The position numbers were made by a program, and so were the translations under genes. A model generated the notes under the pieces. The model was not told the DNA's origin. It was given only the letters and a program-made list of their open reading frames with translations, and made no database searches. Positions 17,373 through 26,160 of a DNA stretch of 64,000 bases are shown in pieces. Every line of letters starts with the position of its first letter. Position 1 is the stretch's first letter. The DNA comes from Henriciella sp045287255 (lineage in GTDB: Bacteria; Pseudomonadota; Alphaproteobacteria; Caulobacterales; Hyphomonadaceae), in contig NZ_CP137142.1 of assembly GCF_045287255.1 (NCBI RefSeq), forward strand, positions 2,418,001 through 2,482,000, read 5' to 3'.

Positions 17373-18563
17373 ATGGACCTGACAGCAAATCCCGCCCTTG
17401 AGCCGTTCCGCGCCGAAGTTCGCAGCTTTTTTGAACGCGACTTTCCCAAGGATATCATTGAGAAAACCGCGCGTGGACAAAGCCTGACCACGGCTGAAGT
17501 GCGCAAATCCGAGATGGCCCTCGGTGCCAAAGGCTGGCTCGCCTCGGCCTGGCCGTCTGAATATGGCGGGCCAGGCTGGAGCCTTGAGGAACAATACGTC
17601 TTCGATGAAGAGCTGGAACGCGCAGGCGTGCCAACCGTCACCCCGATGGGCGTCATCTATGTCGGTCCGATCATCTATACGTTTGGTTCTGATACCCAAA
17701 AGGAAAAGTGGCTTGAGGGTATCAGCTCTGGCCGCGATGGCTGGGGTCAGGGCTATAGCGAGCCTGAAAGCGGCTCAGACCTCGCCTCCCTGCAATTCTC
17801 CGCGGTGCGTGAGGGCGATGAATACGTGCTCAATGGCACCAAGATATGGACCAGCGCCGCCCAGCATGCGGACTGGATTTTCCTGCTCGCGCGCACCTCA
17901 AGAGAGGCCAAGAAACAGGAAGGCATTTCCTTTATCTGTTGCGAAATGGACCGCCCCGGCGTTTCCTTACACCCCATCATCACGATTGATGGCAAACATG
18001 TCCTCAACTCGGTAACGTTTGAGAATGTCCGCGTGCCCGTCGATTACCGCATCGGCGAAGAGGGTAAGGGCTGGACCTATAGCCAGTTCCTGCTTGGTTT
18101 TGAGCGCACATCCTATGCCCGGATCGGCGGCAAGCGAAAGCAACTCTCGCATATTCGCCGCCTCGCCAGCGCCGAGCCGACCGGGGGCAATACTCGCCTC
18201 ATCGATGATGAAGCCTTCGCTCAGAAACTCACAGCCGCAGACATGGCCGTCGATGGCCTTGAAATGACCGTCCTGCGCGTCCTCTCAGCGGTCAAGGATG
18301 GCGGCAGTCCCGGCAAGGAAGCCTCAATCATCAAAATCCTCGCCACCGAAACCGCCCAGCAGATCACCACGCTCTATCTTGATCTCGCCGCCGCACATGG
18401 TCAGCGCAAGTTTGCCGACAGTGTCAGCCCGGACTGGACCGGGCATACCGCCTATGCCGCTCCCGGCGTTGCCACCTATCTCGGCACCCGCGCCCAGACC
18501 ATCTATGGCGGCACCAATGAGATTCAGAAGAATATCATCGCCAAGCGCGTACTGGGTCTATAA
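17373..18563 (+). CDS. Acyl-CoA dehydrogenase (FadE-type)
   Basis: 396 residues, normal for the family. These FAD enzymes catalyse alpha,beta-dehydrogenation of acyl-CoA. The N-terminal helical domain includes LASAWPSEYGGPGWSLEEQ. The middle domain has the flavin-binding YSEPESGSDLAS and GTKIWTSAAQHADW, and the C-terminus ends IYGGTNEIQKNIIAKRVLGL. The position used as catalytic Glu in medium-chain enzymes is Gly here (YGGTNE), so the base is probably Glu244 in GFERTSYAR, as in isovaleryl/long-chain types. Substrate cannot be told. It lies 53 bases after the motility operon without a visible terminator and appears unrelated in function. Confidence 0.93.
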   Translation: MDLTANPALEPFRAEVRSFFERDFPKDIIEKTARGQSLTTAEVRKSEMALGAKGWLASAWPSEYGGPGWSLEEQYVFDEELERAGVPTVTPMGVIYVGPIIYTFGSDTQKEKWLEGISSGRDGWGQGYSEPESGSDLASLQFSAVREGDEYVLNGTKIWTSAAQHADWIFLLARTSREAKKQEGISFICCEMDRPGVSLHPIITIDGKHVLNSVTFENVRVPVDYRIGEEGKGWTYSQFLLGFERTSYARIGGKRKQLSHIRRLASAEPTGGNTRLIDDEAFAQKLTAADMAVDGLEMTVLRVLSAVKDGGSPGKEASIIKILATETAQQITTLYLDLAAAHGQRKFADSVSPDWTGHTAYAAPGVATYLGTRAQTIYGGTNEIQKNIIAKRVLGL

Positions 18564-18647
18564 CTAAACTTCGATAAAATTTCAGGGACCTGCAAAAGTC
18601 TTGGTTCACGCGATTGCGGCATATTTGTCGCCCAGGCGGGGACAAGT

Positions 18648-19901
18648 ATGAAGCATGTCTACATCAAATTGAGACGGAACGAAGATGGCAATATCATGCC
18701 TATCTTCATAATTTGTCTGACCGCTATACTGGCATTGATTGGGGCCAGCCTCTCCCTCAACATGGACTCGCGCGCAGCTCTGCAGCTTCAGCGCACGACG
18801 GATGAAGCTGCTTTGAGCGGCGCGACAGCCTTTATTGCCAGCAACAAGCTGAAAGTCGAAGACCGCCTGCAAGATGCCAAGGATCAGGCCCTACGCGCTG
18901 CCGAACAGAATGCCGCCTATAAGCTTAGCGATTTCGATGTGCTCGCCGCCTCTGATGATGCCTTCAAGCAATCGATCAAAATGGCTGTCGAGGTTGAATT
19001 TCAATCCGTCAACGCTGCCGCTGGCCTGACCGGGCGCAACGCCAATATTGATATGCGTCGCCGCGCAGTTGCCGAAGCCGTTCGGGGCTTTCCACTCTGT
19101 ATTCTGACGCTCGGTGAAACAGGTCGCGGTGTTCGTCTGCTGACTAGCGGCCAGCTCACGGCTGAAAACTGCATCATCTGGTCAAACTCAAAGGATCGGG
19201 AATCAATCTCCCTGATCAATGGGAAGCTGGTCGCGCGCGGCATCTGCACGGCTGGTCGCGTCAAAGGCGAAAATCGCGCAAGCCCGAAACCGGAAACAGG
19301 ATGCACGCAAATCCCTGACCCCCTCGCCGGCTTCTCCGTCGCCGTGCCACAGACATGTGATCACACCAATTTCAAGTTCCGCCGGAAGCGAAGCTATACG
19401 CTCAAACCGGGTGTCTATTGCGGTGGAATTGATGCCTGGGACATGAAAGATGTCTCCTTTGAGCCTGGCATTTATGTCATTCGTGACGGGCCGCTTAGCC
19501 TGAATGCTAAATCACCGATTGAAATTGACGGGGTAACCTTCCTTCTGGATGGCAAACTCTCCGGTATCGCGATAAACGGAGATGGCGGCGTGAAGATGCG
19601 CGCGCCAGTAAAAGGCGAAACCGCCGGGATCGCCATCGCACAGATCGTCCCCCGTACAGAAGACATCAAGCGCGCCTACATTCAAGGTAAGCTCGACCTT
19701 CAGGGTCTGCTTTACCTGCCATCCTACCATATGACAATCCGTCAGGGCGGTGGCGGCCGCACCAAATCCCCTTACATTCAGATGGTCGTTGATCGCATAA
19801 ATCTGTATGGCAATGTTGAGCTGAACATCGATTTCGACCCGACCAAGACCGAACTTCCCGTCGTTATTCAACCTGAGCGCACCGCTAGGCTTATTGAGTA
19901 G
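18648..19901 (+). CDS. TadG-like protein with beta-helix-like C-terminal half (copy 1)
   Basis: 417 residues. A basic N-terminus ending in GNIMPIF leads into one membrane helix (about 15-38), the layout of TadE/TadG-like N-terminal domains. This part continues with a helical segment (LQRTTDEAALSGATAFIAS). The second half has repeating short strands with Gly/Asp turns (PGVYCGGIDAWDMKDVSFEP, PIEIDGVTFLLDG, GVKMRAPVKGETAGIAIAQ), suggestive of a parallel beta-helix. Four cysteines occur between residues 150 and 265. It is a paralogue of the next gene, and both end in the tail (R)xARLIE. It may belong to a tad-type pilus, but the cpa locus is 35 kb away. Confidence 0.8.
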   Translation: MKHVYIKLRRNEDGNIMPIFIICLTAILALIGASLSLNMDSRAALQLQRTTDEAALSGATAFIASNKLKVEDRLQDAKDQALRAAEQNAAYKLSDFDVLAASDDAFKQSIKMAVEVEFQSVNAAAGLTGRNANIDMRRRAVAEAVRGFPLCILTLGETGRGVRLLTSGQLTAENCIIWSNSKDRESISLINGKLVARGICTAGRVKGENRASPKPETGCTQIPDPLAGFSVAVPQTCDHTNFKFRRKRSYTLKPGVYCGGIDAWDMKDVSFEPGIYVIRDGPLSLNAKSPIEIDGVTFLLDGKLSGIAINGDGGVKMRAPVKGETAGIAIAQIVPRTEDIKRAYIQGKLDLQGLLYLPSYHMTIRQGGGGRTKSPYIQMVVDRINLYGNVELNIDFDPTKTELPVVIQPERTARLIE

Positions 19902-19970
19902 TTAAGTGAAACTGGAACTTCTGCTCAATTCTGAAGCAAATAATTTCACAATTTCAGATATATAGCAGGT

Positions 19971-21500
19971 ATGGAAAGGCGGAAATTATCTTCTGTAACG
20001 GCTTGGGCACGGGACGTGTCCGGCAGCGTCATGCCGATGTTCATGATCTGCATCGCGGCTGTGTTGGCGCTTGTTGGCGGCACAGTTGCGCTTTCCATGG
20101 ATACGCGCTCAGCCAACAATTTGCAGAAAACCGCCGACAGTTCAGCTCTGGGCGGGGCTATTGCTTTCCTAAACTCAGATATGCCGAAAGTGCAGGATCG
20201 TCTGGAAGCCGCCAGAGTGCAGGCCCAATCCCTGGCCAATGAGAATGCCGAACATAGCCTGACGGATATCGATATCGGGGCCGTCTCGGAAGACATTTAT
20301 GGTCAGAAACTGAAAATCGCTGTCGAGGTTCAGTTCAAGCCGGTCAATGCTGCGGCCCGCATGTCAGGCCGCAATGCCAATGTGGATATCCGCCGCCGCG
20401 CCGTCGCATCCGCGACCTGGGGCTTCCCGCTCTGCGCTCTCGCGCTCTCAACCGAGCAGTCAGGGATTATCCTGCGCGACCAATCGGTTCTCAAAGCAGC
20501 AGACTGTATCGGCTGGGCCAACTCCAAGCGCCGCAACAGCATCATTCTACGTAACAAGGAAACCATTATCCGTTACCTCTGTGCAGCCGGGCGCGCGCGC
20601 ATTGGACGCCGGATGAATGTTGATAATCTGGTCTCTGAACACTGCGATCAGATTGACGACCCGATGGCGAGTTGGACACCCCCAGAACCAGATATGTGCA
20701 CCAAGCCAACTCTGTTTAAGCCTCCAGCCCGCTATTTGAAGCAGAATAGAACCCCCAAGGAAAATGAGATCAAAGACTGCTACAATACAAATGCGGGCCT
20801 TGATGGAAACTGTGGCTGGGGCAATGATCCGAATACAGCAAATGACAATCTGACCTTCGGTCTGTTCGGTACGCTTGAAGAGGCGTCCGAGGCCGGGAAT
20901 GCGCTAAATGAGTTCTACCAGCTCTCCCTCGTCGATAATGCCCCACTTGAAAGCTATGCGGAGGATCGCGTTTTCAGTGTCGTCACAGACAAACTCTCAC
21001 CGGGCACCTATTGCGGTCTTGATGTCGCCTGGGGGCATGTCGAAATGCAGCCAGGGGTCTATTTCATAAAAGGCGCGCCGATGACGGTCCGTCGCAAAGC
21101 TACGCTGACCGCTGATGGAGTAACCATCATTTTCGTCGATCAGGGCGCGTTCCTGCGTGTGTCCGATCAGGCCCAGTTTAAACTGACCGCTCCGGAAAGC
21201 GGCCCAACGGCAGGCATCGCGCTGGCCGAAGACAGACAAACGGCCAAAGGCAATGAGCACATGATTTCACGCTTTACCGGGCAAGGGAAAGTCAGTTTGG
21301 TTGGCCTGATCTACCTGCCAACGCAGAACTTCTTTTTCTCCGGTAATGGCACAGGCGAGCAGACCTCCCCACTCCTACAGATCGTAGTCAACCGGCTTGC
21401 TATGCTGAACAATTCCAAACTGAAAATTGATTTCAAGCCGGAAAAAACCAGCATTCCGGTGCTGATCGAGCCAAGACGTGAAGCCCGCCTGATCGAATAA
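19971..21500 (+). CDS. TadG-like protein with beta-helix-like C-terminal half (copy 2)
   Basis: 509 residues and clearly homologous to the preceding gene. It shares the N-terminal SVMPMFMICIAAVLALVGG span, the segment SALGGAIAFLNSDMPKVQDR, the motif GRNANVDIRRRAVA, the PGTYCGLD and PGVYFIKGAPMTV turns, and the final REARLIE. It is about 90 residues longer, mainly from an insertion around residues 235-330. That insertion is Asn/Cys-rich (NEIKDCYNTNAGLDGNCGWG) and has no counterpart in copy 1. The pair arose by tandem duplication. Only 69 bases separate them, so cotranscription is likely. Confidence 0.8.
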   Translation: MERRKLSSVTAWARDVSGSVMPMFMICIAAVLALVGGTVALSMDTRSANNLQKTADSSALGGAIAFLNSDMPKVQDRLEAARVQAQSLANENAEHSLTDIDIGAVSEDIYGQKLKIAVEVQFKPVNAAARMSGRNANVDIRRRAVASATWGFPLCALALSTEQSGIILRDQSVLKAADCIGWANSKRRNSIILRNKETIIRYLCAAGRARIGRRMNVDNLVSEHCDQIDDPMASWTPPEPDMCTKPTLFKPPARYLKQNRTPKENEIKDCYNTNAGLDGNCGWGNDPNTANDNLTFGLFGTLEEASEAGNALNEFYQLSLVDNAPLESYAEDRVFSVVTDKLSPGTYCGLDVAWGHVEMQPGVYFIKGAPMTVRRKATLTADGVTIIFVDQGAFLRVSDQAQFKLTAPESGPTAGIALAEDRQTAKGNEHMISRFTGQGKVSLVGLIYLPTQNFFFSGNGTGEQTSPLLQIVVNRLAMLNNSKLKIDFKPEKTSIPVLIEPRREARLIE

Positions 21501-21503
21501 AAG

Positions 21504-21541
21504 AAAAAGGGCGATGGTTCATCCACTTAGAACCATCGCCC
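21504..21541 (-). terminator. Intrinsic terminator of the 21.6-22.0 kb gene
   Basis: A perfect 12-bp stem (GGGCGATGGTTC / GAACCATCGCCC) with a 9-base loop. Read leftward, the stem is followed by TTTTT, the canonical layout, so it mainly ends the leftward transcript. Read rightward there is no T-run, so it is at most a weak end for the TadG-like pair. Confidence 0.85.
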
Positions 21542-21572
21542 AGTTGAAGAAACGACAGGTGCAAGCCGTCTC

Positions 21573-22001
21573 TTACTTCACCTCGTCCACCACAATGAAT
21601 TGTGGGGCCTCAGCGAAACCCATGAATTGCCCCATCACAGACTGAATGGTTTCCCCGCCCATATCCTCGGCAATGAACCCTTCAAGATCAGTGATCGCGA
21701 ACGCCTCGATGTATTGAACGCTCGGCTCACCCTCCCCCATCAGCAGCCGCTCAGCGCGATAGGTCCGGAAGTCATCGACCCGCGCAAGACCGCGCATTTT
21801 CGGATAATCAATATCGCGCACCCAGGCCTCAAAGTCCTCCGGGGTCACCCCATCCTGCAAGCTGTAAATCAAAATCAGATTGACCGACACATCGGCCTCG
21901 GTCGCTGCAGCTGGCTCCGCCTGCGCGAGCGCCACCGTTTGCGCGCAACCAGCCATGATCAGGCTGGCCGCGGCGAAACCTGCCAAAGCACGTTTCATCA
22001 T
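21573..22001 (-). CDS. Small lipoprotein with a dimeric alpha/beta-barrel-like domain (REDY-like)
   Basis: 142 residues with a lipoprotein signal (AASLIMAGC; lipid Cys about residue 18). The remaining part (about 38-142) has the layout of small alpha/beta-barrel proteins related to REDY/EthD families: strand VNLILIYSLQ, then VTPEDFEAWVRDIDYPKMRG, then strand FRTYRAERLL, then YIEAFAITDLEGFIAE, then FIVVDEV. Function unknown. GGAG precedes the paired ATG codons. A strong terminator lies directly downstream. It stands alone, convergent with the TadG-like genes and divergent from carB. Confidence 0.75.
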   Translation of the reverse strand: MMKRALAGFAAASLIMAGCAQTVALAQAEPAAATEADVSVNLILIYSLQDGVTPEDFEAWVRDIDYPKMRGLARVDDFRTYRAERLLMGEGEPSVQYIEAFAITDLEGFIAEDMGGETIQSVMGQFMGFAEAPQFIVVDEVK

Positions 22002-22048
22002 ACCCTCTCCTCCTGAAGGCAGTATGCATTGATCTGATCGCGCCTCAT

Positions 22049-22062
22049 CCCCCCTAGGGGGG
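22049..22062. repeat. 14-bp perfect palindrome CCCCCCTAGGGGGG upstream of carB
   Basis: A GC-only palindrome around a central TA, in the 228-base gap between the divergent small lipoprotein gene and carB. It could be a hairpin or an operator. Nothing else in the gap was recognised; the carB ATG is preceded by a purine-rich GAGGAAAAAAAG. Confidence 0.5.
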
Positions 22063-22229
22063 ACGTTGATGGCCGAACTCTATCGACTCAAAATCGCCCG
22101 CACGGCCCCGCGACAAAGAAGCTTGTGTTATTTTCCACGTTTTTCCTTGCCCCCCACCCCGACTCCTCGCTATACGCCAGCCGTTTGCCCGCACCCTGAC
22201 CAAACAGTGCAAGACGAGGAAAAAAAGAG

Positions 22230-25200
22230 ATGCCCAAACGCACCGATATTCAGTCCATCCTCGTCATTGGTGCCGGCCCAATCATTATCGGTCAGGCCTG
22301 CGAGTTCGATTATTCCGGTGTGCAGGCGATTAAAGCCCTGAAGGATGAGGGCTACCGGGTCATTCTGGTTAACTCCAACCCGGCGACCATTATGACTGAT
22401 CCCGGGCTGGCGGATGCGACCTATATTGAGCCGATCACGCCGGACTTTGTCGAAAAGATTATCGCCAAGGAAAAGCCCGACGCCCTGCTGCCAACCATGG
22501 GCGGACAAACCGCTCTTAACTGTGCCCTCGCCCTTGATCAGGCGGGGGTTTTGTCAAAGCACGGGGTCGAACTGATCGGTGCCCGCGCAGAAGCCATCAA
22601 TATGGCTGAAGACCGCAAACTGTTCCGCGAAGCCATGGACCGGATTGGCCTCGAAAATCCGCGTGCCACCATCATCTCCTCACCGAAGAATGAAGATGGC
22701 TCCTATGACCGGATTACCGGCCTGAAGAATGCCATGGACGCAATCGATTATGTCGGCCTGCCCGCCATCATCCGCCCGGCCTTCACCCTTGGTGGCACAG
22801 GCGGCGGCGTGGCTTACAATATCGAGGAGTATGAAGAGATTTGTCGCTCGGGCATCGCAGCCTCCCCGGTCGCGCAAATCCTCGTCGATGAAAGCCTTCT
22901 GGGCTGGAAAGAATATGAGATGGAGGTTGTCCGCGACAAAGCCGACAATGCCATCATTATCTGCTCGATTGAGAATATTGACCCAATGGGTGTCCACACC
23001 GGTGACTCGATCACCGTCGCCCCGGCCCTGACCCTGACCGACCGTGAGTATCAAGTGATGCGGAATGCTTCGCTCGCCGTTCTGCGCGAGATTGGTGTGG
23101 AAACGGGTGGATCGAACGTCCAATTCGCAGTGAACCCGAAAGATGGCCGTCTGGTTGTTATCGAGATGAACCCCCGGGTGAGCCGCTCATCGGCCCTCGC
23201 CTCAAAAGCCACGGGCTTCCCAATCGCCAAAATCGCCGCAAAGCTGGCCGTTGGTTATACGCTCGACGAACTCGACAATGACATTACCGGCGTCACCCCG
23301 GCCTCATTCGAGCCAACGATTGATTATGTCGTCACCAAAATCCCGCGCTTTGCGTTTGAGAAATTCGTTGGCGCCGATCCGGTCCTGACCACGGCGATGA
23401 AATCGGTCGGTGAAGCCATGGCGATTGGCCGGAACTTTCAGGAAAGCCTGCAAAAGGCACTCTGCTCCCTCGAAACCGGCTTAAGCGGCCTGGATGAGAT
23501 GGCGTTCGATACAGAGAACGCCCTGCGCGCCAAGCTCGGCCAGCAGACCCCGGACCGCCTCCGCGTCGTCGCGCAGGCCTTCCGTATGGGGCTGTCTGTC
23601 GAAGACGTTTACGCTGTTACCAGCATTGATCACTGGTTCCTGCGCCAGATCGCCCAGATCGTTGCTGTCGAAGACGATATTCGCCGCGACGGCCTGCCCA
23701 CCACACGCGAGGCCTTTACCAGCCTGAAAGGCATGGGCTTCTCCGATGCCCGGCTGGCTGAGCTGACAGGGCAAACCGAAGCGGACGTTCGCGCCGCCCG
23801 CCACGCCCTGAATGTGCGCCCGGTCTATAAGCGGATCGATACGTGTGCGGCTGAATTCGCAGCCAAGACACCCTATCTCTACTCAACCTATGAGCACCCG
23901 GCTTTTGGACAGGCCGAAGCCGATTGCGAAGCGCTGCCATCGGATCGCAAGAAAGCGATCATTCTGGGCGGTGGCCCGAACCGCATCGGGCAAGGGATCG
24001 AGTTTGATTATTGCTGCTGCCATGCCGCCTTCGCGATGGCGGAGATCGACATTGAATCGATCATGGTCAACTGTAACCCGGAAACCGTCTCAACCGACTA
24101 TGACACTTCTGATCGCCTTTATTTCGAGCCGCTGACCGAGGAACATGTCTCCGAGATTATTCATAAGGAACAGTCCAAAGGCGATCTTGCTGGCGTGATT
24201 GTCCAGTTTGGCGGCCAGACCCCGCTCAAGCTTGCCCAACCGCTTAACAAGGCAGGCATCCCGATCCTTGGCACCAGCCCGGACAGCATCGACCTTGCCG
24301 AAGATCGCAAGCAATGGTCAGCCCTGCTTGCCGACCTTGGCATTCAGCAACCGCCGAGCGCCACAGCCCGCAGCGTTGAGGAAACCCTCGAAAAAGCCGC
24401 AGAGCTTGGCTATCCAATCATGCTGCGCCCATCTTTCGTCCTGTCCGGAACCGCCATGCGGATCTGTCATGGCGACGAAGATGTCCGCGCCTATGCCGAA
24501 TATGCGCTCTCCGTCTCTGGCGATGCCTCCCTCTTCCTTGATCGCTATCTCTCCGATGCCATCGAAGTTGACGTTGACGCCCTGTGCGACGGACAGGATG
24601 TCCATGTCGCGGGCATCATGGAGCATATTGAAGAGGCCGGCGTGCACTCCGGGGACAGCGCCTGCGCCCTGCCGCCCTATACGCTCGCGCCAGCCATCAT
24701 TGGCCGCCTGACCGAGCAAACCATTGCGCTTGCCAAGGCGCTGAATGTCAAAGGCCTGATCAATATTCAGTATGCGGTCAAAGGCGAAGATATTTATGTC
24801 CTCGAAGCCAATCCGCGCGCCAGCCGGACCGTGCCTTTCGTGGCCAAAGCTGTCGGCGCGCCAATTGCCCGCATCGCAGCGAAACTGATGGCCGACAAAC
24901 CGCTAACAGACTTTGACCTGCGCCACGCCAATCCAAAACGCGTCGCAGTGAAAGAAGCCGTCTTCCCATTTGCGCGCTTTGCCAATGTCGACCCCCAGCT
25001 TGGCCCGGAAATGCGTTCAACCGGCGAGGTTATGGGCTGGGACGACGATTTCGGCGCCGCCTTCCTGAAATCCCAGATTGCCGCAGGGGTCAGCCTGCCA
25101 ACCTCTGGCACGGTCTTTGTCTCCCTAAAGAATGGTGACAAGCAGGATGTCCTGCCCGCTGCTCGCAAACTGATCGAGATGGGCTTTAAGCTGGTCGCCA

Positions 25201-25493
25201 CGACCGGCACCCAGGAATTCCTGAGCGAGCATGGCGTTGAGGCCGGGTCCGTCCGCAAGGTCATCGATGGCCGCGACAACATTGTTGACGACATGATCAA
25301 CGGCAAAATCGATCTCGTTTTCAACACCACTGAGGGCATGCAATCGCTGGAAGACTCCAAGTCGATCCGCCGCACCGCCGTGGTCAACAACATCCCCTAT
25401 TTCACCACGCTATCGTCTTCGGTCGCCTCGGTGCAGGCGATTGAGGTCAAGCGCACACGCGATCTAACGGTGCGATCCTTGCAAGACGCCTGA
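22230..25493 (+). CDS. carB: Carbamoyl-phosphate synthase large subunit CarB
   Basis: 1087 residues, full length. It makes carbamoyl phosphate from bicarbonate, ammonia (delivered by CarA) and two ATP, for arginine and pyrimidine synthesis. The two homologous ATP-grasp halves are visible: the first starts LVIGAGPIIIGQACEFDYSG, the second (about residue 577) IILGGGPNRIGQGIEFDYCC. Each half has the metal-site motif (VIEMNPRVSRSS and VLEANPRASRT). The C-terminal allosteric MGS-like domain (about 940-1087) includes LVATTGTQEFL. carA is not adjacent, so the subunits are encoded apart. A GAGGAA site precedes the ATG. Confidence 0.99.
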   Translation: MPKRTDIQSILVIGAGPIIIGQACEFDYSGVQAIKALKDEGYRVILVNSNPATIMTDPGLADATYIEPITPDFVEKIIAKEKPDALLPTMGGQTALNCALALDQAGVLSKHGVELIGARAEAINMAEDRKLFREAMDRIGLENPRATIISSPKNEDGSYDRITGLKNAMDAIDYVGLPAIIRPAFTLGGTGGGVAYNIEEYEEICRSGIAASPVAQILVDESLLGWKEYEMEVVRDKADNAIIICSIENIDPMGVHTGDSITVAPALTLTDREYQVMRNASLAVLREIGVETGGSNVQFAVNPKDGRLVVIEMNPRVSRSSALASKATGFPIAKIAAKLAVGYTLDELDNDITGVTPASFEPTIDYVVTKIPRFAFEKFVGADPVLTTAMKSVGEAMAIGRNFQESLQKALCSLETGLSGLDEMAFDTENALRAKLGQQTPDRLRVVAQAFRMGLSVEDVYAVTSIDHWFLRQIAQIVAVEDDIRRDGLPTTREAFTSLKGMGFSDARLAELTGQTEADVRAARHALNVRPVYKRIDTCAAEFAAKTPYLYSTYEHPAFGQAEADCEALPSDRKKAIILGGGPNRIGQGIEFDYCCCHAAFAMAEIDIESIMVNCNPETVSTDYDTSDRLYFEPLTEEHVSEIIHKEQSKGDLAGVIVQFGGQTPLKLAQPLNKAGIPILGTSPDSIDLAEDRKQWSALLADLGIQQPPSATARSVEETLEKAAELGYPIMLRPSFVLSGTAMRICHGDEDVRAYAEYALSVSGDASLFLDRYLSDAIEVDVDALCDGQDVHVAGIMEHIEEAGVHSGDSACALPPYTLAPAIIGRLTEQTIALAKALNVKGLINIQYAVKGEDIYVLEANPRASRTVPFVAKAVGAPIARIAAKLMADKPLTDFDLRHANPKRVAVKEAVFPFARFANVDPQLGPEMRSTGEVMGWDDDFGAAFLKSQIAAGVSLPTSGTVFVSLKNGDKQDVLPAARKLIEMGFKLVATTGTQEFLSEHGVEAGSVRKVIDGRDNIVDDMINGKIDLVFNTTEGMQSLEDSKSIRRTAVVNNIPYFTTLSSSVASVQAIEVKRTRDLTVRSLQDA

Positions 25494-25496
25494 TCA

Positions 25497-25510
25497 GCAG
25501 TTTAAACTGC
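25497..25510. repeat. 14-bp palindrome GCAGTTTAAACTGC after carB
   Basis: A perfect palindrome starting three bases after the carB stop and ahead of greA. It has no loop and no T-run, so it is not a classical terminator. It may be an operator or chance. A TTGACG at 25542-25547 could be part of a greA promoter, but I see no convincing -10 partner. Confidence 0.4.
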
Positions 25511-25598
25511 AGGCCTTGTAACGCAGCGGCAGTCACACCACTTGACGCCAATCGATTTTGATCGGACGCTCCATCCAAAGAGTAACGGTATATATCCA

Positions 25599-26072
25599 AT
25601 GCAAAGAACACCTATGACGGTCGAGGGCCATGCCGCCCTTGAGGAAGAATTGAAAAATCTTAAGTCGGTCGAACGCCCCGCGGTGATTCAGGCCATCTCG
25701 GTTGCCCGTGAGCATGGCGATCTTTCAGAGAATGCTGAATACCACGCCGCGAAGGAAAAACAGTCCTTCATTGAAGGCCGCATCGTCGAGCTGGAAGACA
25801 AGCTCTCGCGTGCTGAAGTCATCGACATGAGCAAGATTAAAGGCTCAAAAGTCGTGTTCGGCGCAAGCGTAACCATCATCGACGTCGACACTGAAGAAGA
25901 GTTTACTTACCGCATCGTTGGTGAGGATGAAGCCTCTATCCGAAACGGTAAAATCTCCAACACCTCGCCTATGGCCCGCGCCCTGATTGGCAAGGAAGCT
26001 GGCGATGAAGCTGAAGTTGCGGCCCCCGGCGGGGCGCGCGTTTATGAAATCGCAGACGTGGCTTTTCTTTAA
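25599..26072 (+). CDS. greA: Transcript cleavage factor GreA
   Basis: 157 residues from the ATG at MQRTPMTVEG, the family's usual start and length; 19 upstream in-frame codons are not conserved. GreA enters the RNA polymerase secondary channel and stimulates transcript cleavage in backtracked complexes. The N-terminal coiled coil (about 10-75) carries the acidic tip (SVAREHGDLSENAEYHAAKE). The C-terminal FKBP-like domain has GASVTIIDVDTEEEFTYRIV, VGEDEA and NTSPMARALIGKEAGDE. It follows carB, as in many alphaproteobacteria, and is closed by a strong terminator. Confidence 0.98.
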   Translation: MQRTPMTVEGHAALEEELKNLKSVERPAVIQAISVAREHGDLSENAEYHAAKEKQSFIEGRIVELEDKLSRAEVIDMSKIKGSKVVFGASVTIIDVDTEEEFTYRIVGEDEASIRNGKISNTSPMARALIGKEAGDEAEVAAPGGARVYEIADVAFL

Positions 26073-26106
26073 GCTGTAAAACGCTGCCGCATTTCCGCCG
26101 CTTGTG

Positions 26107-26138
26107 GGACCTAATCGAATACGGTTAGGTCCTTTTTT
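26107..26138 (+). terminator. Intrinsic terminator after greA
   Basis: An 8-bp stem GGACCTAA / TTAGGTCC with a 10-base loop, followed by six T on the plus strand, 34 bases after the greA stop. Confidence 0.9.
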
Positions 26139-26160
26139 CTAGTCTTTGCGGAGTGACATT

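Noticed and set aside
22066..22341. Rightward 91-codon ORF entering carB in another frame
   Set aside because: Pro/Ser/Arg-rich and overlaps the carB start; no support.
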